Assembly (NCBI GenBank): GCA_016209155.1
Contig: JACQWU010000323.1
Span: 1-37,767, forward strand
Length of the DNA stretch: 37,767 nucleotides
Reading direction: 5' to 3'
Origin: Candidatus Desantisiibacteriota bacterium
Lineage (GTDB): Bacteria > JACRDZ01
Under the pieces are notes generated by a model, which ran no database searches, was not told where the DNA came from, and saw only the letters and a program-made list of their open reading frames with translations. Below, piece by piece: positions 18,301-22,823 of the stretch; position 1 is the stretch's first letter; the number at the start of each line of letters is the position of its first letter. A program made the translations under genes and the position numbers.

Positions 18301-20218
18301 ATCTCATAATTCCACTAACAGCAAGACTTAACCAAAGGCCTGACTTCTCCCCTATAACTAATTCCGGGGAAAATCCTAATTCTATCAAAGTAGATATATA
18401 AGAATAGCCTGCTATAAAAGAATAAATAGGACGATACTTTTCTATCCACTGCTTTTTTTGAAACCTTTTTTGCAGATCCTGATTTTTATCCTGATGCTGC
18501 AAATATTCTATAACCTTATATAGGTTTTGCTCAAAGATATTTTCATTCTCTATGATTGGTCTAATATCATTAAAACCTTTCCATATAAGATCATTAATCC
18601 GTAAACACCAAGGTTGCATTCCTTTCGAAAAAATAACATCCTTTATTTTCAAAGAATCTATCAGGTCATTTTTATTATTTACAATCTTTCCATACCGATA
18701 AGGAAATGAAACTCTTCCCGTGAGAAGTGTTGCACAAACATCTTGAATATTCATATTTGAATAATCATCGCTCTTAACAAATAATTCCCATTCCTTTATC
18801 ATCTTCTCCAGACTTTGTGGAGTTTTTGCCGAAAGGACAAATAAATTATTTGATTCAGACACTCTTTTTTTTCCAGTATCATTTGTTAAAAGGCTTGTGC
18901 ATGACATTTTTTCTAATGGAGAAAATTCTTCCAATAACAAATGGGAATTCACTCCGCCAAAACCAAATGAACTTACCCCTGCCCGCAGTAATAGACTATC
19001 TTCCTTATCCTTCCAATCAGTCAAATCTGTAGCAACTTTAAAAGGTGTCTTTTCAAAATCAATAATAGGATTTATTGTCTTAATATTTAATGTAGCAGGA
19101 ATCTTTCTGTGCCGCATCATTAACAATACTTTTATAATCCCTGCTATGCCAGCAGATGCTTCCAGATGCCCGATATTTGTCTTCACAGATCCTATTTTGC
19201 AAAATTTATTATTTTTCGTATATTTACGAAAAGCTTGGGTAAGCGCCTCTATCTCGATAGGGTCACCTAATGATGTACCTGTTCCATGAGCCTCAATATA
19301 ACTTATTGTTTCCGGATTTAATCCTGCATCTTGATAAGCTGCTAAGATCACATCCTTTTGCGCCTCTATACTCGGCGCAGTGAGCGACAATGCCTTACCC
19401 CCATGATTCACTGCTGAGCCCTTAATGATTCCGTACACATGGGCACCTGCTTCTTCTGCATCTTCTAAGCGTTGCAAGAGGATGGACCCTACACCATCTC
19501 CAGGAACATATCCATCAGCATCTTTATCAAAAGTTTTACATTGACCATTAGGACTGAGCATCCGCGATTTTGAAAACGAAATATATTTCCATTGGTTAAG
19601 ATTCAGATTTACACTGCTTACAATCGCATAATCACATTCTCTTCGTAAAAGAGCACTCTTCGCTTCATGTATTGCTACGAGTGATGAAGCACATGCTGCG
19701 TTAATTGAAATGCTTGCACCTCGCAAATTAAAGACATACGAGATCCGGTTAGCCAATATACTTTCAAAATTGCCCAGGCAATCATAAACATCAGTTTCTA
19801 CATGGGGCGACAATATCTCATGCCGATAATCCACCGTCATTACACCCACATACACTGAGGTCTTTTTCCTCTGCAGAAGAGCAAGTGGTAAGCCTGAGTC
19901 TTCTATGCAATGCCATGTTTCTTCAAGAAGCAACCTCTGTTGCGGATCCATCACACTTGCTTCCCTCGGAGAGATATTAAAAAACCGATTATCAAATTGA
20001 TCAATGTTATCCAGCAGCCCGCACCACTTACTGACACTTTTGTTTGGTTCGTTTATATCAGAAGAATAAAAAGTGTTAATATCCCAGCGATCGGGAGGGA
20101 TTTCTTTAATCAAGTTAACACCGCACACCAGATTGTTCCAAAATTCGATGTAATTTTTAGCACCCGGAAATCTGCATGCAATGCCAATAACAGCGATATC
20201 CTTTATTTCTTTTTTCAT
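386..20218 (-). CDS. trans-AT-type modular polyketide synthase, 6610 aa, four KS modules
   Basis: Single ORF with four KS domains (active-site motifs AACASS, DSACSAS, DTMCSSS, DTACSSS, each with EAHGTGT and NIGHLE), three DH, three KR, two cMT (EIGAGTGGT) and four ACP (GxDS) motifs; no intact AT (GHSxG) seen. Confidence 0.97.
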   Translation of the reverse strand: MKKEIKDIAVIGIACRFPGAKNYIEFWNNLVCGVNLIKEIPPDRWDINTFYSSDINEPNKSVSKWCGLLDNIDQFDNRFFNISPREASVMDPQQRLLLEETWHCIEDSGLPLALLQRKKTSVYVGVMTVDYRHEILSPHVETDVYDCLGNFESILANRISYVFNLRGASISINAACASSLVAIHEAKSALLRRECDYAIVSSVNLNLNQWKYISFSKSRMLSPNGQCKTFDKDADGYVPGDGVGSILLQRLEDAEEAGAHVYGIIKGSAVNHGGKALSLTAPSIEAQKDVILAAYQDAGLNPETISYIEAHGTGTSLGDPIEIEALTQAFRKYTKNNKFCKIGSVKTNIGHLEASAGIAGIIKVLLMMRHRKIPATLNIKTINPIIDFEKTPFKVATDLTDWKDKEDSLLLRAGVSSFGFGGVNSHLLLEEFSPLEKMSCTSLLTNDTGKKRVSESNNLFVLSAKTPQSLEKMIKEWELFVKSDDYSNMNIQDVCATLLTGRVSFPYRYGKIVNNKNDLIDSLKIKDVIFSKGMQPWCLRINDLIWKGFNDIRPIIENENIFEQNLYKVIEYLQHQDKNQDLQKRFQKKQWIEKYRPIYSFIAGYSYISTLIELGFSPELVIGEKSGLWLSLAVSGIMRLEDIFGILTDNKELQQVKFYRPAIPFYDHVTEQVLRPYNFNKTYLKLLVDGLSVPQEVLNHFIQKARLLNSSQFTFKKYLEEWNVILKQSECSFMEMLYDDNFLLSGNIYTEHERLLFLVVILSSLQRLDQKWNLSQDQRVLDGRLYELIDLIVDDVLPKEMLFGLLCSKTPDFESIVDILNKRQNNLNLKNPYQYLKDQNQNLSEIFDIHDWIKKALLISGIPATVEKFKFLNLGIGIHCDDTDRSINLGISGDMSANLRKSLLYLWLHGVDIKWETLYQSGIFHKVSLPLYIFDHVSFLVRTKEKGIDKLHPLLHKDVSDARSKKFTTLFTGNEFYLKDHVVAGQKVLPGVACIEMACAAEEIKSRKKVINLKNIVWARPVTISNKSDEIQINLYSSGNTTTYEVSSIGENSQKIMHAQGELVYENLAKSQNEYIDIDVVKKNCIVRKSKKECYEDFQKKGLAYGLSLQSIQELFLNKNEALSILALPETLKEEFQNFIFHPTMLDGVLQTIVGLTAADEILHDQPRLPFSIDEVKIFHPLEDQGYAYVKRIDEDQFNAVFLNNKGLICIEFSHVSLRRYKNPFQDFFVLPKWKFSPLSIKRIESSEDSKDGTNKKIIFIIYSSQSLAFKKPLAKANAKDEVIEIELGDETKHYSKNKCKIKIGDFTALNDCITQFENINTIYFLGGIQTGASDMDDLMYLEESQEEGILSLFRLIKSLSSCGFSQRKLKLKVITNDVHQIQTDAIIRPYGASLFGLTKTIAKEYPEWEITCIDISLENIHKNSEKLQTLVKTILDEPPHHQANEVVIRNDKRYTRIFEPVSLPSVSQTPFKQNGVYLILGGGGGIGLELSRHLAETVQAKLVLIGLSNLSAEQKETISLIESKGGEVLYLKANAIDLDAMKAVVKETKSKFGKINGVIHSAIILRDKTLKNMDEETFRLALAPKIRGSVVLHKALKGEELDFMMFFSSILSFAGNAGQSNYIAGCTFKDAYAHYLNQNESYPVKIINWGYWGSVGIVANAEYKRRLSAQGLGSIEPKEGMEAIKRTLAYRVDQIISVKADKRLYEMMGIDQNRWIELYPLTIPSILETVITQVQPKIPEIDTVLRLLQAFSELEKFSHKLLIYTFQSMGVFQYQGERYYKEDLIMQLKIIPDYYQMFDALLEIQVKAGFIQLTGQEILTNSRLENAELKEELKDNVNMKKQLLSLYPEIRSHVDLLWACIQSYPDILTGKRDYMEIMFPGGDFSLVEGVYKGNVIADYYNQFMATIVSGYIRYMLHKGDVEQIKILEIGAGTGGTSKFVLEAIREYAQKIRYFYTDISVGFTQYGRKRFGVEYPFVEFKALNIEEDPKAQGFEPNSIDVVIGTNVIHATKRIDNTLNQTKKLLKTSGLFILNELIRVQDFITLIFGLTDGWWLFNDSENRLKNSPLIEMENWRGIFESNGFRKAKILGLPNITEDKTAQRIIIGESDGMVLIKENKKPEKEVKERYPEEIKHIGSNYNEKPINIPASANGLREKVMEYVKSIFSEVLQIKKTDMDEQSNFEKYGVDSLIVMELNKNFERDFGKLPVTLLFEYPSAGALTDYFIKNYTNDIKKRFSLERPSFLENSNQIFTTDKVKKEKGLSEMKYGFTKGESENKTMGDKPEDDSKNPDTVHDIAIIGVSGRYPMSESLKSFWKNLRSGKSCISEVPIDRWDWHKYYNPDSRQTGKSYSKWGGFINEVDRFDPLFFNISPKEAENMDPQERLFLETAWSLFEDAGITRKALAEIDYKVGVFVGVMNNNYVRYGSPVAYWSIANRVSYYFNLQGPSIAIDSACSASLTAIHLACESIKRGESQAAIAGGVNLILHSAHYSNLSSMNMLSRDEKCRAFGDDADGFVDGEGIGAVLLKPLKKAIADGDQIYAVIKGSFINAGGKTSGYTVPNPNAQASLIKETLKRANIDPRTISYIEAHGTGTSLGDPIEITGLTKAFKEYTEDKQYCSIGSVKSNIGHLESAAGIAGLTKVILQMKHKQLVPSIHTEKLNPNINFEESPFYIQRELKEWKQPVIKEAGKDKIYPRRAGISAFGAGGSNAHLILEEYEKPNLQARIENQEQYIIMLSAKDKERLKTYALEMHEYLEKNKDAISLADIAYTLHVGREPMEERLALVVSNTKDLLEKLSLYYESKADIENIFQGNVKVSKAQVGILIEGNAGKEFIGSLINDRKIEKLAQLWTVGIEIDKSLLYSGHKPNRISLPTYPFARDRYWISESENIKGISTRQSQIAMLHPLIDTNESTLEEQCYKKVFTSEDSYIKNHIVENEMMLPGVVHLEMARAAGNLAYRKGKVRKLKDIIWVKPVTVTDGMQDVLISLYSNRDKGVVDFEISTTGEVNSRIIYSYGKLVYDEISDNNEFIDIEAIRARCPNIKSRKECYDMFQSVGLQYGSGFRTIQKMYHNEREALSLIELPKELRGEFQDFVLHPSLMDGALQTVAWLMVSNETASMLSVPFSIGELEIKMPLPEKFYVYVAIAENGYSKDAPLNKFHIQLVDEGGSALVKIKDFLPRLFHNKTKTIQGFNDNELLNKERITDLNTHETLYFHGEWEKMELITKETIKAQRGTILFFDTGEEVFNTLNNRIKNDNNTPAVILVKPKESYSDKGNNIYEINPGQPNDYRRLFKTLREKDKMPDKIIHLWSKEQFTNKEDALRNQLDHGIYSIFHLSQGLMEQKIKGKIHLLYVYSSHANELLPQYAGVTGFAKTIHMENPNFIYKIIDLQITKKFKTNLNPSRLLDLILPEFQSEDRKNVEICYKDGSRFIKNYKEFKLTNKANISLPLKKEGVYVITGGAGGLGLIFAEHLARKVKARLVLVGRSDLSNEKQRKLQGIEKLGSKIMYIKADISQKGDVEKFISKARSRFGEIHGVIHSAGVIRDSLMLKKTKENMEAVLSPKVYGTIWLDEVTKEYPLDFFVMFSSIAAITGNIGQSDYAYGNSFMDNFSEMRRQWKEEGKRSGKTLSINWPLWESGGMVVPEDSIAFYKKLTGARPLSNEKGIQVFEDGLISPVSQLIVLEGEGEQIKNALNKDYSADVEYNSKQYGLQEKIQLQEKAEIFLKNIISHQIKLQSSKIQSEDPFERYGIDSVMILNVTRELEEHFGVLSKTLFFEYKNIRELTKYFIENHIERLLEAIGGYNKTGTKGMEEKVYQDNELKRYQRPGRFVHSSEEAENGTEDIAIIGLSGRYPMAKNIEEYWENLKKGKDCITEIPQDRWDYQEYYNPDKEKIGNSYSKWGGFIEDVDKFDPLFFNIAPREAEVMDPQERLFLETVWHTIEDAGYTLARIEKNRVGVFVGVMYSEYQLFGVKESQKGNIIALGSLHASIANRVSYYFNLQGPSIALDTMCSSSLTAIHLACESIRRGESELAIAGGINVSIHPNKYILLSQLKFASSDGRCRSFGEGGNGYVPGEGVGAVLLKSMQKAIEDGDHIYAVIKATAINSGGKAKGYTVPNPNAQASLIKETLKRANIDPRTISYIEAHGTGTSLGDPIEITGLTKAFREHTEDRQYCSIGSVKSNIGHLESAAGIAGLTKMILQMNHKQLVPSIHTEKLNPNINFEESPFYIQRELKEWKQPVIKEAGKDKIYPRRAGISAFGAGGSNAHLILEEYKSLNSPNVTLEGQYIIVLSARNEERLKVYSREIAAFLENKDVSDTDLLDISYTLQVGREPMEERLALVVSNTKELLEKLLQYSEGKSDIENVYRGDIKSNKEKIELLGEEEEGKEFLRKLLNKKKLTRLARLWVNGVEIEWGLLYSNQIPKRIPLPVYPFAKERYWVTDIDSAACSKTISMVNISAVHPLLHQNTSDLFEQRFSSTFTGDEFFLADHVVNGQKVLPGVAYLEMARTAVEQSTKALREDLTGISLKNIVWAKPISVNGQPVHVHIGLYPENNKEIVYEIYSTPQESDVDIVTHSSGIAHLISISEIPILNIKDLKAQCTKSKLSSSKCYELFKAMGIEYGSRHQGINEVLIGDSQMLAKLSLPSFISDTKDQFVLHPCLMDSALQASIGLMIGDDNSILSDDVVYSKPILPFALEELEIFGKCASLMWAFIRYSNGSKAGSIIYKFEIDLCDDKGNVCVRMKGLSLRTMESAIQASVSELPVGNILLTPVWDSIPKPNGDIFPLSTKQVVIIGGNENNRLAIQKLYPNAYALDIESDDTIENITQKLRDYSTIDHVIWIAPYAPLISLADEAIIENQNCGVLQVFRIIKAFLSLNYDTRNLGWSVITIQSQPIHKGDRVNPSHASINGLVGSLAKEYPNWNIRFIDLDSRDEWPIYDMFTLPADSQGEAWVYNKGEWYRQNLLLIDCPHSNQTSANYKFGGVYVVIGGAGGIGEVWSEYMIRNYKAQIIWIGRRKNNPTIQAKLNRLTDLGPAPLYISADASNLDDLQRAYEEIKQRYININGIVHSAIVLLDQSLANMQEEQFNSALSAKVSVSVRMVQVFKREPLDFVLFFSSMQSYVKAAGQSNYAAGCTFNDAFAHQLVLEWPCTVKIMNWGYWGSVGVVSSKAYQERIAQAGIGSIEPPEGMKATETLLVSPMDQIAMIKIIKPLVMKGVNTDEAIAVYENTLPSIIQIIKDKILSTRQIVLKENDAMSEMEEVICRILLEQLQAIGIFTEDQVALADLKIKSGLSEFYDKWLKESISVLVRKHYLHFDGALYTVVDKNRVDINVLWKEWEQKKGQWLKDPNMKAKVILLATTLRGLPDILKGKMNATDIIFPNASMSLVEGIFKDNPVADYFNEVLANVVVDYFEERLKQDPSARIRILEIGAGTGGTSTIVFRKLRRYKDNIEEYCYSDISMSFLLHSEKEYGQENPYLTYGIFDVSAPIAGQKINAGGYDLVIAANVLHATKKIRQTLQNAKAALKKNGVILLNEITNTSLFTHLTFGLLEGWWLYEDIGLRIPGCPGLYPETWQKVLKEEGFGAVFFPAHESHRLGQQIIVAESDGVVRQKLMPKMSIPSVQKKVNAEVRKEQPIEQRYSTTGEIKYDSLRDRTINYIKKLVGEILNIPAHNIDSKTPLEKYGIDSIFIVRLTGALSKVLNNITSTLFFEYQTIDGVADHLIKTQKESLITLVGLDEHEHQKEISHNDEIYVTSSPENHNLPIRKNRRFLKRYNQKTEQTESQNFRFQDIAIIGLAGRYPEADNIIEFWNNLKNGRNCIAEIPGDRWDWQTYFNEEKGKKGKIYTKWGGFIKNIDKFDPAFFQISPREAEQIDPQERLFLEIAYSSIEDAGYTPATLCGSRKIGVFVGVMNGNYPTGSSYWSIANRLSYFLNFQGPSIAVDTACSSSLTAIHMAVESLHSGTSECAIAGGVNLIVNPEHYIKLSEMTMLSSSNQCKSFGNQADGFVAGEGVGAIVLKPLHKANIDNDHIYGIIKGTMLSTGGKTNGYTVPNPNAQTDMIKEALKRTKIDPRTISYIEAHGTGTSLGDPIEITGLTKAFGEYTEDRQYCSIGSVKSNIGHLESAAGIAGLTKVLLQMKYRQFVPSLHSRILNPNIDFKNTPFVVQQELAEWKRPILEINGATKEYPRIAGISAFGAGGANAYVIIEEFIQKKENQLSITITPQNPAIIILSAKNENRLKEQVQRLLAAILEQQFLDANLADIAYTLQVGREAMEDRLAIMVSSIRELEEKLKKFLEGQDNFENLYRGQVKRSKDVLAIIAEDEDIEKTIDTWISRKKYDKLLDLWCKGLNVNWSKLYSDKKPHRISLPTYPFVQERYWLSENNVMPSGSSTSTDAKSIHSLADKKASHLSEDKSRSILSQHPLKTEPAEVIILSNKSEKPNKIKLASLSDNQLPAHKTSDQNQIILPSISKSLPELKIMDNSKPVIQKYNPVSIKLLQEELAISLAKTLYMEHSEVDIDKPFIDMGLDSVTGVEWVRVINKQYGISIIATKIYDYPTIREFAGFLSKELNKSDRTLHVSLESTPSYSIEKVLEQVYEGNLDIEQADQLL
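505..735 (-). other. ACP4, beta-branching type
   Basis: MGLDSVTGVEWVRVINKQYG; Trp at Ser+6 (Ser codon 629-631, Trp codon 611-613). Confidence 0.85.
1590..2855 (-). other. KS4 domain
   Basis: IAVDTACSSSLTAIH, EAHGTGTSLGDP, NIGHLESAAG. Confidence 0.95.
3025..3275 (-). other. ACP3
   Basis: LEKYGIDSIFIVRL. Confidence 0.9.
3440..4455 (-). other. C-methyltransferase domain cMT2
   Basis: ILEIGAGTGGTSTIV, VIAANVLHATK, NEITN. Confidence 0.9.
4580..5920 (-). other. KR3 domain
   Basis: GVYVVIGGAGGIG and LFFSSMQSYVKAAGQSNYAAG. Confidence 0.9.
5960..6842 (-). other. DH3 domain
   Basis: DHVVNGQKVLPGV and HPCLMDSALQA. Confidence 0.9.
7395..8697 (-). other. KS3 domain
   Basis: IALDTMCSSSLTAIH, EAHGTGTSLGDP, NIGHLESAAG. 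Confidence 0.95.
8830..9075 (-). other. ACP2
   Basis: FERYGIDSVMILNV. Confidence 0.9.
9170..10590 (-). other. KR2 domain
   Basis: GVYVITGGAGGLG and MFSSIAAITGNIGQSDYAYGN. Confidence 0.9.
10680..11514 (-). other. DH2 domain with altered motif
   Basis: NHIVENEMMLPGV (Gly of HxxxGxxxxP is Asn) and HPSLMDGALQT. Confidence 0.85.
12070..13341 (-). other. KS2 domain
   Basis: IAIDSACSASLTAIH, EAHGTGTSLGDP, NIGHLESAAG. Confidence 0.95.
13530..13765 (-). other. ACP1
   Basis: FEKYGVDSLIVMEL. Confidence 0.9.
13940..14990 (-). other. C-methyltransferase domain cMT1
   Basis: ILEIGAGTGGTSKFV, VIGTNVIHATK, NELIR. Confidence 0.9.
15085..16500 (-). other. KR1 domain
   Basis: GVYLILGGGGGIG and MFFSSILSFAGNAGQSNYIAG (catalytic Ser/Tyr). 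Confidence 0.9.
16555..17370 (-). other. DH1 domain
   Basis: DHVVAGQKVLPGV (HxxxGxxxxP) and HPTMLDGVLQT. Confidence 0.9.
17430..18720 (-). other. AT-like insertion of module 1, probably non-catalytic
   Basis: RPIYSFIAGYSYISTLIELGFSPELVIGEKSGLWLSLAVSGIMRLEDIFGIL resembles the AT core around GHSxGE, but GHS is replaced by GEKSG; the segment is absent from modules 2-4. Confidence 0.5.
18925..20203 (-). other. KS1 domain (PKS N-terminus, no preceding loading domain)
   Basis: IAVIGIACRFPGA...SINAACASSL...EAHGTGTSLGDPIE...NIGHLEASAG...SSFGFGGVNSHLLLEEF. Confidence 0.95.
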
Positions 20219-20241
20219 ATTTTTTCCCTTACACCATATTT

Positions 20242-20350
20242 GGTAATGTCAAAAATTAACCACAGAGAACACTGAGAAATTACAGAGTTTTCTCCGTGTT
20301 CTCTGTGGTTCATTTTTTTATCCTTTTTTCATATTACTTTTGACAGTACC
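20242..20350. repeat. CACAGAG repeat with 13-bp terminal inverted repeats, copy 2 (5' of the PKS gene)
   Basis: ggtaatgtcaaaa ... ttttgacagtacc (12/13 inverted match) enclosing accacagagaaca...tgttctctgtggt. Confidence 0.75.
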
Positions 20351-20376
20351 CCATATTTTTGAAATTACTTTTTTCT

Positions 20377-21159
20377 TTATTTTCTGTCATCCCAGGGAAA
20401 CTTCTTATATTTCACATAATTTTCAATATTTTCTCTTACCTTCGGATCAGACATCATCTGGAAACTCTCTGATATAGCTCCTTTTTCCATTTCATCTGTA
20501 ATTAACCACATGCTTCTGAAATAGCTCTTTATATTCTTAATGGTAGATTGCTCCAACCTAAATAATCGCTGAGAAAGATATTGTATACTTCTGTCAGGCT
20601 CTTCGCTGACCTCATCAACTAAATGAATATCAAAAGCTTCTTGCGCTGAAATTGGTAAGGTTGTTAAAGTCATACTATAAGCCTTTTGATATCCCACCCG
20701 TCGGATTAAATACGGTAGCACCATAGCTGGCAATAAACCCCATAATGCCTCAGATAAACTGATTTGAACCCTCGGTGTTGCAATTACCAAGTCACTAGCT
20801 GCTGCTAATCCAACTCCTCCTGCCATAACCTGACCCTCAATCTTAGAAATTATTACTTTCGGGGTTAATGTAAAACGTTTGATAGCTTTCATATATTGGG
20901 ACAAAAATGACATACTATCGTCTTTCTTATCTTGCACATTAAACATTGCAGCCTCTTCAAAATCCATTCCTGTGCAGAACACGTCATTTTGCCCCTCTAA
21001 AATTACTATCCGACATTGAGTATCCTGCTCAGCTTTATCCAATACCTCATTTAATTCCTTTATAAAGGCTCTATTAATACTATTTCGCTGTGATAAGCGA
21101 TTGAATGTGACAGTTATAACCCCTAGCGATTCTTTTACTAAAATTGTGTTATATTTCAC
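20377..21159 (-). CDS. enoyl-CoA hydratase/isomerase family protein, likely ECH1 (PksH-like) of an HMGS cassette
   Basis: Crotonase fold motifs (VILEGQNDVFCTGMDFEE, KIEGQVMAGGVGLAAASDLVIA); C-terminus YVKYKKFPWD recalls the ECH1 subfamily; sits in the PKS operon. Confidence 0.85.
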   Translation of the reverse strand: MKYNTILVKESLGVITVTFNRLSQRNSINRAFIKELNEVLDKAEQDTQCRIVILEGQNDVFCTGMDFEEAAMFNVQDKKDDSMSFLSQYMKAIKRFTLTPKVIISKIEGQVMAGGVGLAAASDLVIATPRVQISLSEALWGLLPAMVLPYLIRRVGYQKAYSMTLTTLPISAQEAFDIHLVDEVSEEPDRSIQYLSQRLFRLEQSTIKNIKSYFRSMWLITDEMEKGAISESFQMMSDPKVRENIENYVKYKKFPWDDRK

Positions 21160-21191
21160 GTTTGCTCACCATAATATCAATCAACTCCATA

Positions 21192-21276
21192 TTTACTCAA
21201 GTTGATTGACTTTTTTATTTGATATATGTAAATCTATTACGTATCAAGCAAAAAAGTCAGTCAACTTGAGTATTTA
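21192..21276. repeat. inverted repeat between the KS and ECH genes
   Basis: tactcaagttgattgactttttt / aaaaaagtcagtcaacttgagta, about 23-bp arms, one mismatch. Confidence 0.75.
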
Positions 21277-22563
21277 CAAAACAGCTCTTTTCAATAGAAT
21301 ACTTGTGTTTATACCTCCGAATCCAAAGGAATTACTCATTGCAATATTAATATCAGCTTGTGTTGAAATTGCCCTATTAAATCGACATTCATCATCAATG
21401 GGATTATCTAAATTTATATTAGGATGTACAAATCTATCTCTTATTTGAATAATTACCGCAATCGCTTCGACTACCCCTGCTGAGTACAGACAGTGTCCAA
21501 TTAAGCCCTTAGTTGAATTAATCCATACACGTGATAGATTTTTTTTGAATACCCTCCGAATAGCTCTAATCTCCGTTTCATCCCCTAACTGCGAAGACGA
21601 CCCGTGTGCATTTATATAATCTACATCCTCTGCCTTAACTTTAGCTTGATTTAATGCGAATTCCATTGCCCTGACTTCTCCATCCTCATTCGGATTAGAT
21701 AAACGATTGCCATCAAGAATGAGGGATGCTCCTAAAATTTCAGCTAATATGTGAATGTCTCGCTTTTTTGCAGATTCCAAGGACTCTAAAATGAGACATC
21801 CGCTGGCCTGACCATAAATAAATCCTTCATGGTCTTTATCAAAGGGACGACACGCCTTCTCTGGTTGATCATGAAAACGTTTTCCGCCCATGGCACCGAT
21901 GTTATAGAATCCTTGTAATTCCATGGGTGATAAATCTGCTATTGAACCCACTACCATACATGCATCAACAACACCTAATTGAATAAGCTGATATCCCTTT
22001 AAAATTCCAACATTACCACTGGCAGATGCCCCTCCTACAGTAAATCCTTCCCCTCTAATATCAAAAACCTCACTTAATATCCCAACATGATCAGTATCCA
22101 TATAATGTAGCGCATAACTTGGAGTTATGTATTCAAATGATTGAAAAAACTTTTGATATAAGTCATATTGAAAATTCATAGTAAGATTACTACCGGCTAT
22201 AATAATCCCAAAACGGTCTGGGGAAATTGTCACTTTATTGAGTCGAGCATCTATCCATGCCTCTAATGCTGATAAAACAGAACACTGTATCGCATATGGT
22301 AAACGCCAAGTACAATGTTTTGCTTTTTGCAATATTTCTTCTCCTAACAAAGTATATTGCTGAATAATTGATTCAAATGAAAAATTACTAATCTTAGCGC
22401 CAATTTTAACTGAAATAGCAGGTTTAGATAAATTCTCTAAATACTCTATACCATTTTGCCCAATCTTCAATGATTGTCCATAGTCATTAACATTATGCCC
22501 TATAGGACTAATAATTCCCATCCCTGTAATAACAACACGCCGTTGCATATGATCATTCATCAT
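21274..22563 (-). CDS. decarboxylating ketosynthase-like protein (PksF-like, Cys to Ser)
   Basis: KS fold with FTVGGASASGNVGI (Ser codon 22024-22026 at the Cys position), NAHGSSS and STKGLIGHC; start overlaps the ACP stop by 4 nt. Confidence 0.9.
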   Translation of the reverse strand: MMNDHMQRRVVITGMGIISPIGHNVNDYGQSLKIGQNGIEYLENLSKPAISVKIGAKISNFSFESIIQQYTLLGEEILQKAKHCTWRLPYAIQCSVLSALEAWIDARLNKVTISPDRFGIIIAGSNLTMNFQYDLYQKFFQSFEYITPSYALHYMDTDHVGILSEVFDIRGEGFTVGGASASGNVGILKGYQLIQLGVVDACMVVGSIADLSPMELQGFYNIGAMGGKRFHDQPEKACRPFDKDHEGFIYGQASGCLILESLESAKKRDIHILAEILGASLILDGNRLSNPNEDGEVRAMEFALNQAKVKAEDVDYINAHGSSSQLGDETEIRAIRRVFKKNLSRVWINSTKGLIGHCLYSAGVVEAIAVIIQIRDRFVHPNINLDNPIDDECRFNRAISTQADINIAMSNSFGFGGINTSILLKRAVL

Positions 22564-22814
22564 TTTAAACCTGACATCTTTTTTTCATATAAAATATCCA
22601 CCAGCCCTTGAATATTAGTAACCTTAGCAAATTCTACAAGGGGGATATTTATCCCAATAATCTCTATTATTCTTACTACTATATCCATTCTATCAATGGA
22701 ATTCGCCCCTATATCCTTTAGACTTTCTTCTATCCTGATTCCCTCGACTTGTATCCCAGGCAGTATCTCTACAATAGTATTTTTAACAATTTGGTAAATT
22801 TTTTCTTTGGTCAT
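22560..22814 (-). CDS. discrete acyl carrier protein (AcpK-like donor ACP)
   Basis: 84 aa with DIGANSIDRMDIVVRIIE phosphopantetheine Ser motif. Confidence 0.9.
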   Translation of the reverse strand: MTKEKIYQIVKNTIVEILPGIQVEGIRIEESLKDIGANSIDRMDIVVRIIEIIGINIPLVEFAKVTNIQGLVDILYEKKMSGLK

Positions 22815-22823
22815 AGTAACCTT

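Noticed and set aside
17430-18720. Functional cis-AT domain in module 1
   Set aside because: No GHSxG nucleophile motif; other modules lack any AT, so a trans-AT assignment fits better.
18897-19289. 130-aa plus-strand ORF, and similar antisense ORFs at 1737-1979 and 12231-12455
   Set aside because: They share FVYLRK/SIGSPNDVPVP-like ends because they are antisense to the same conserved KS motif (GTGTSLGDPIEI), not a real protein family.
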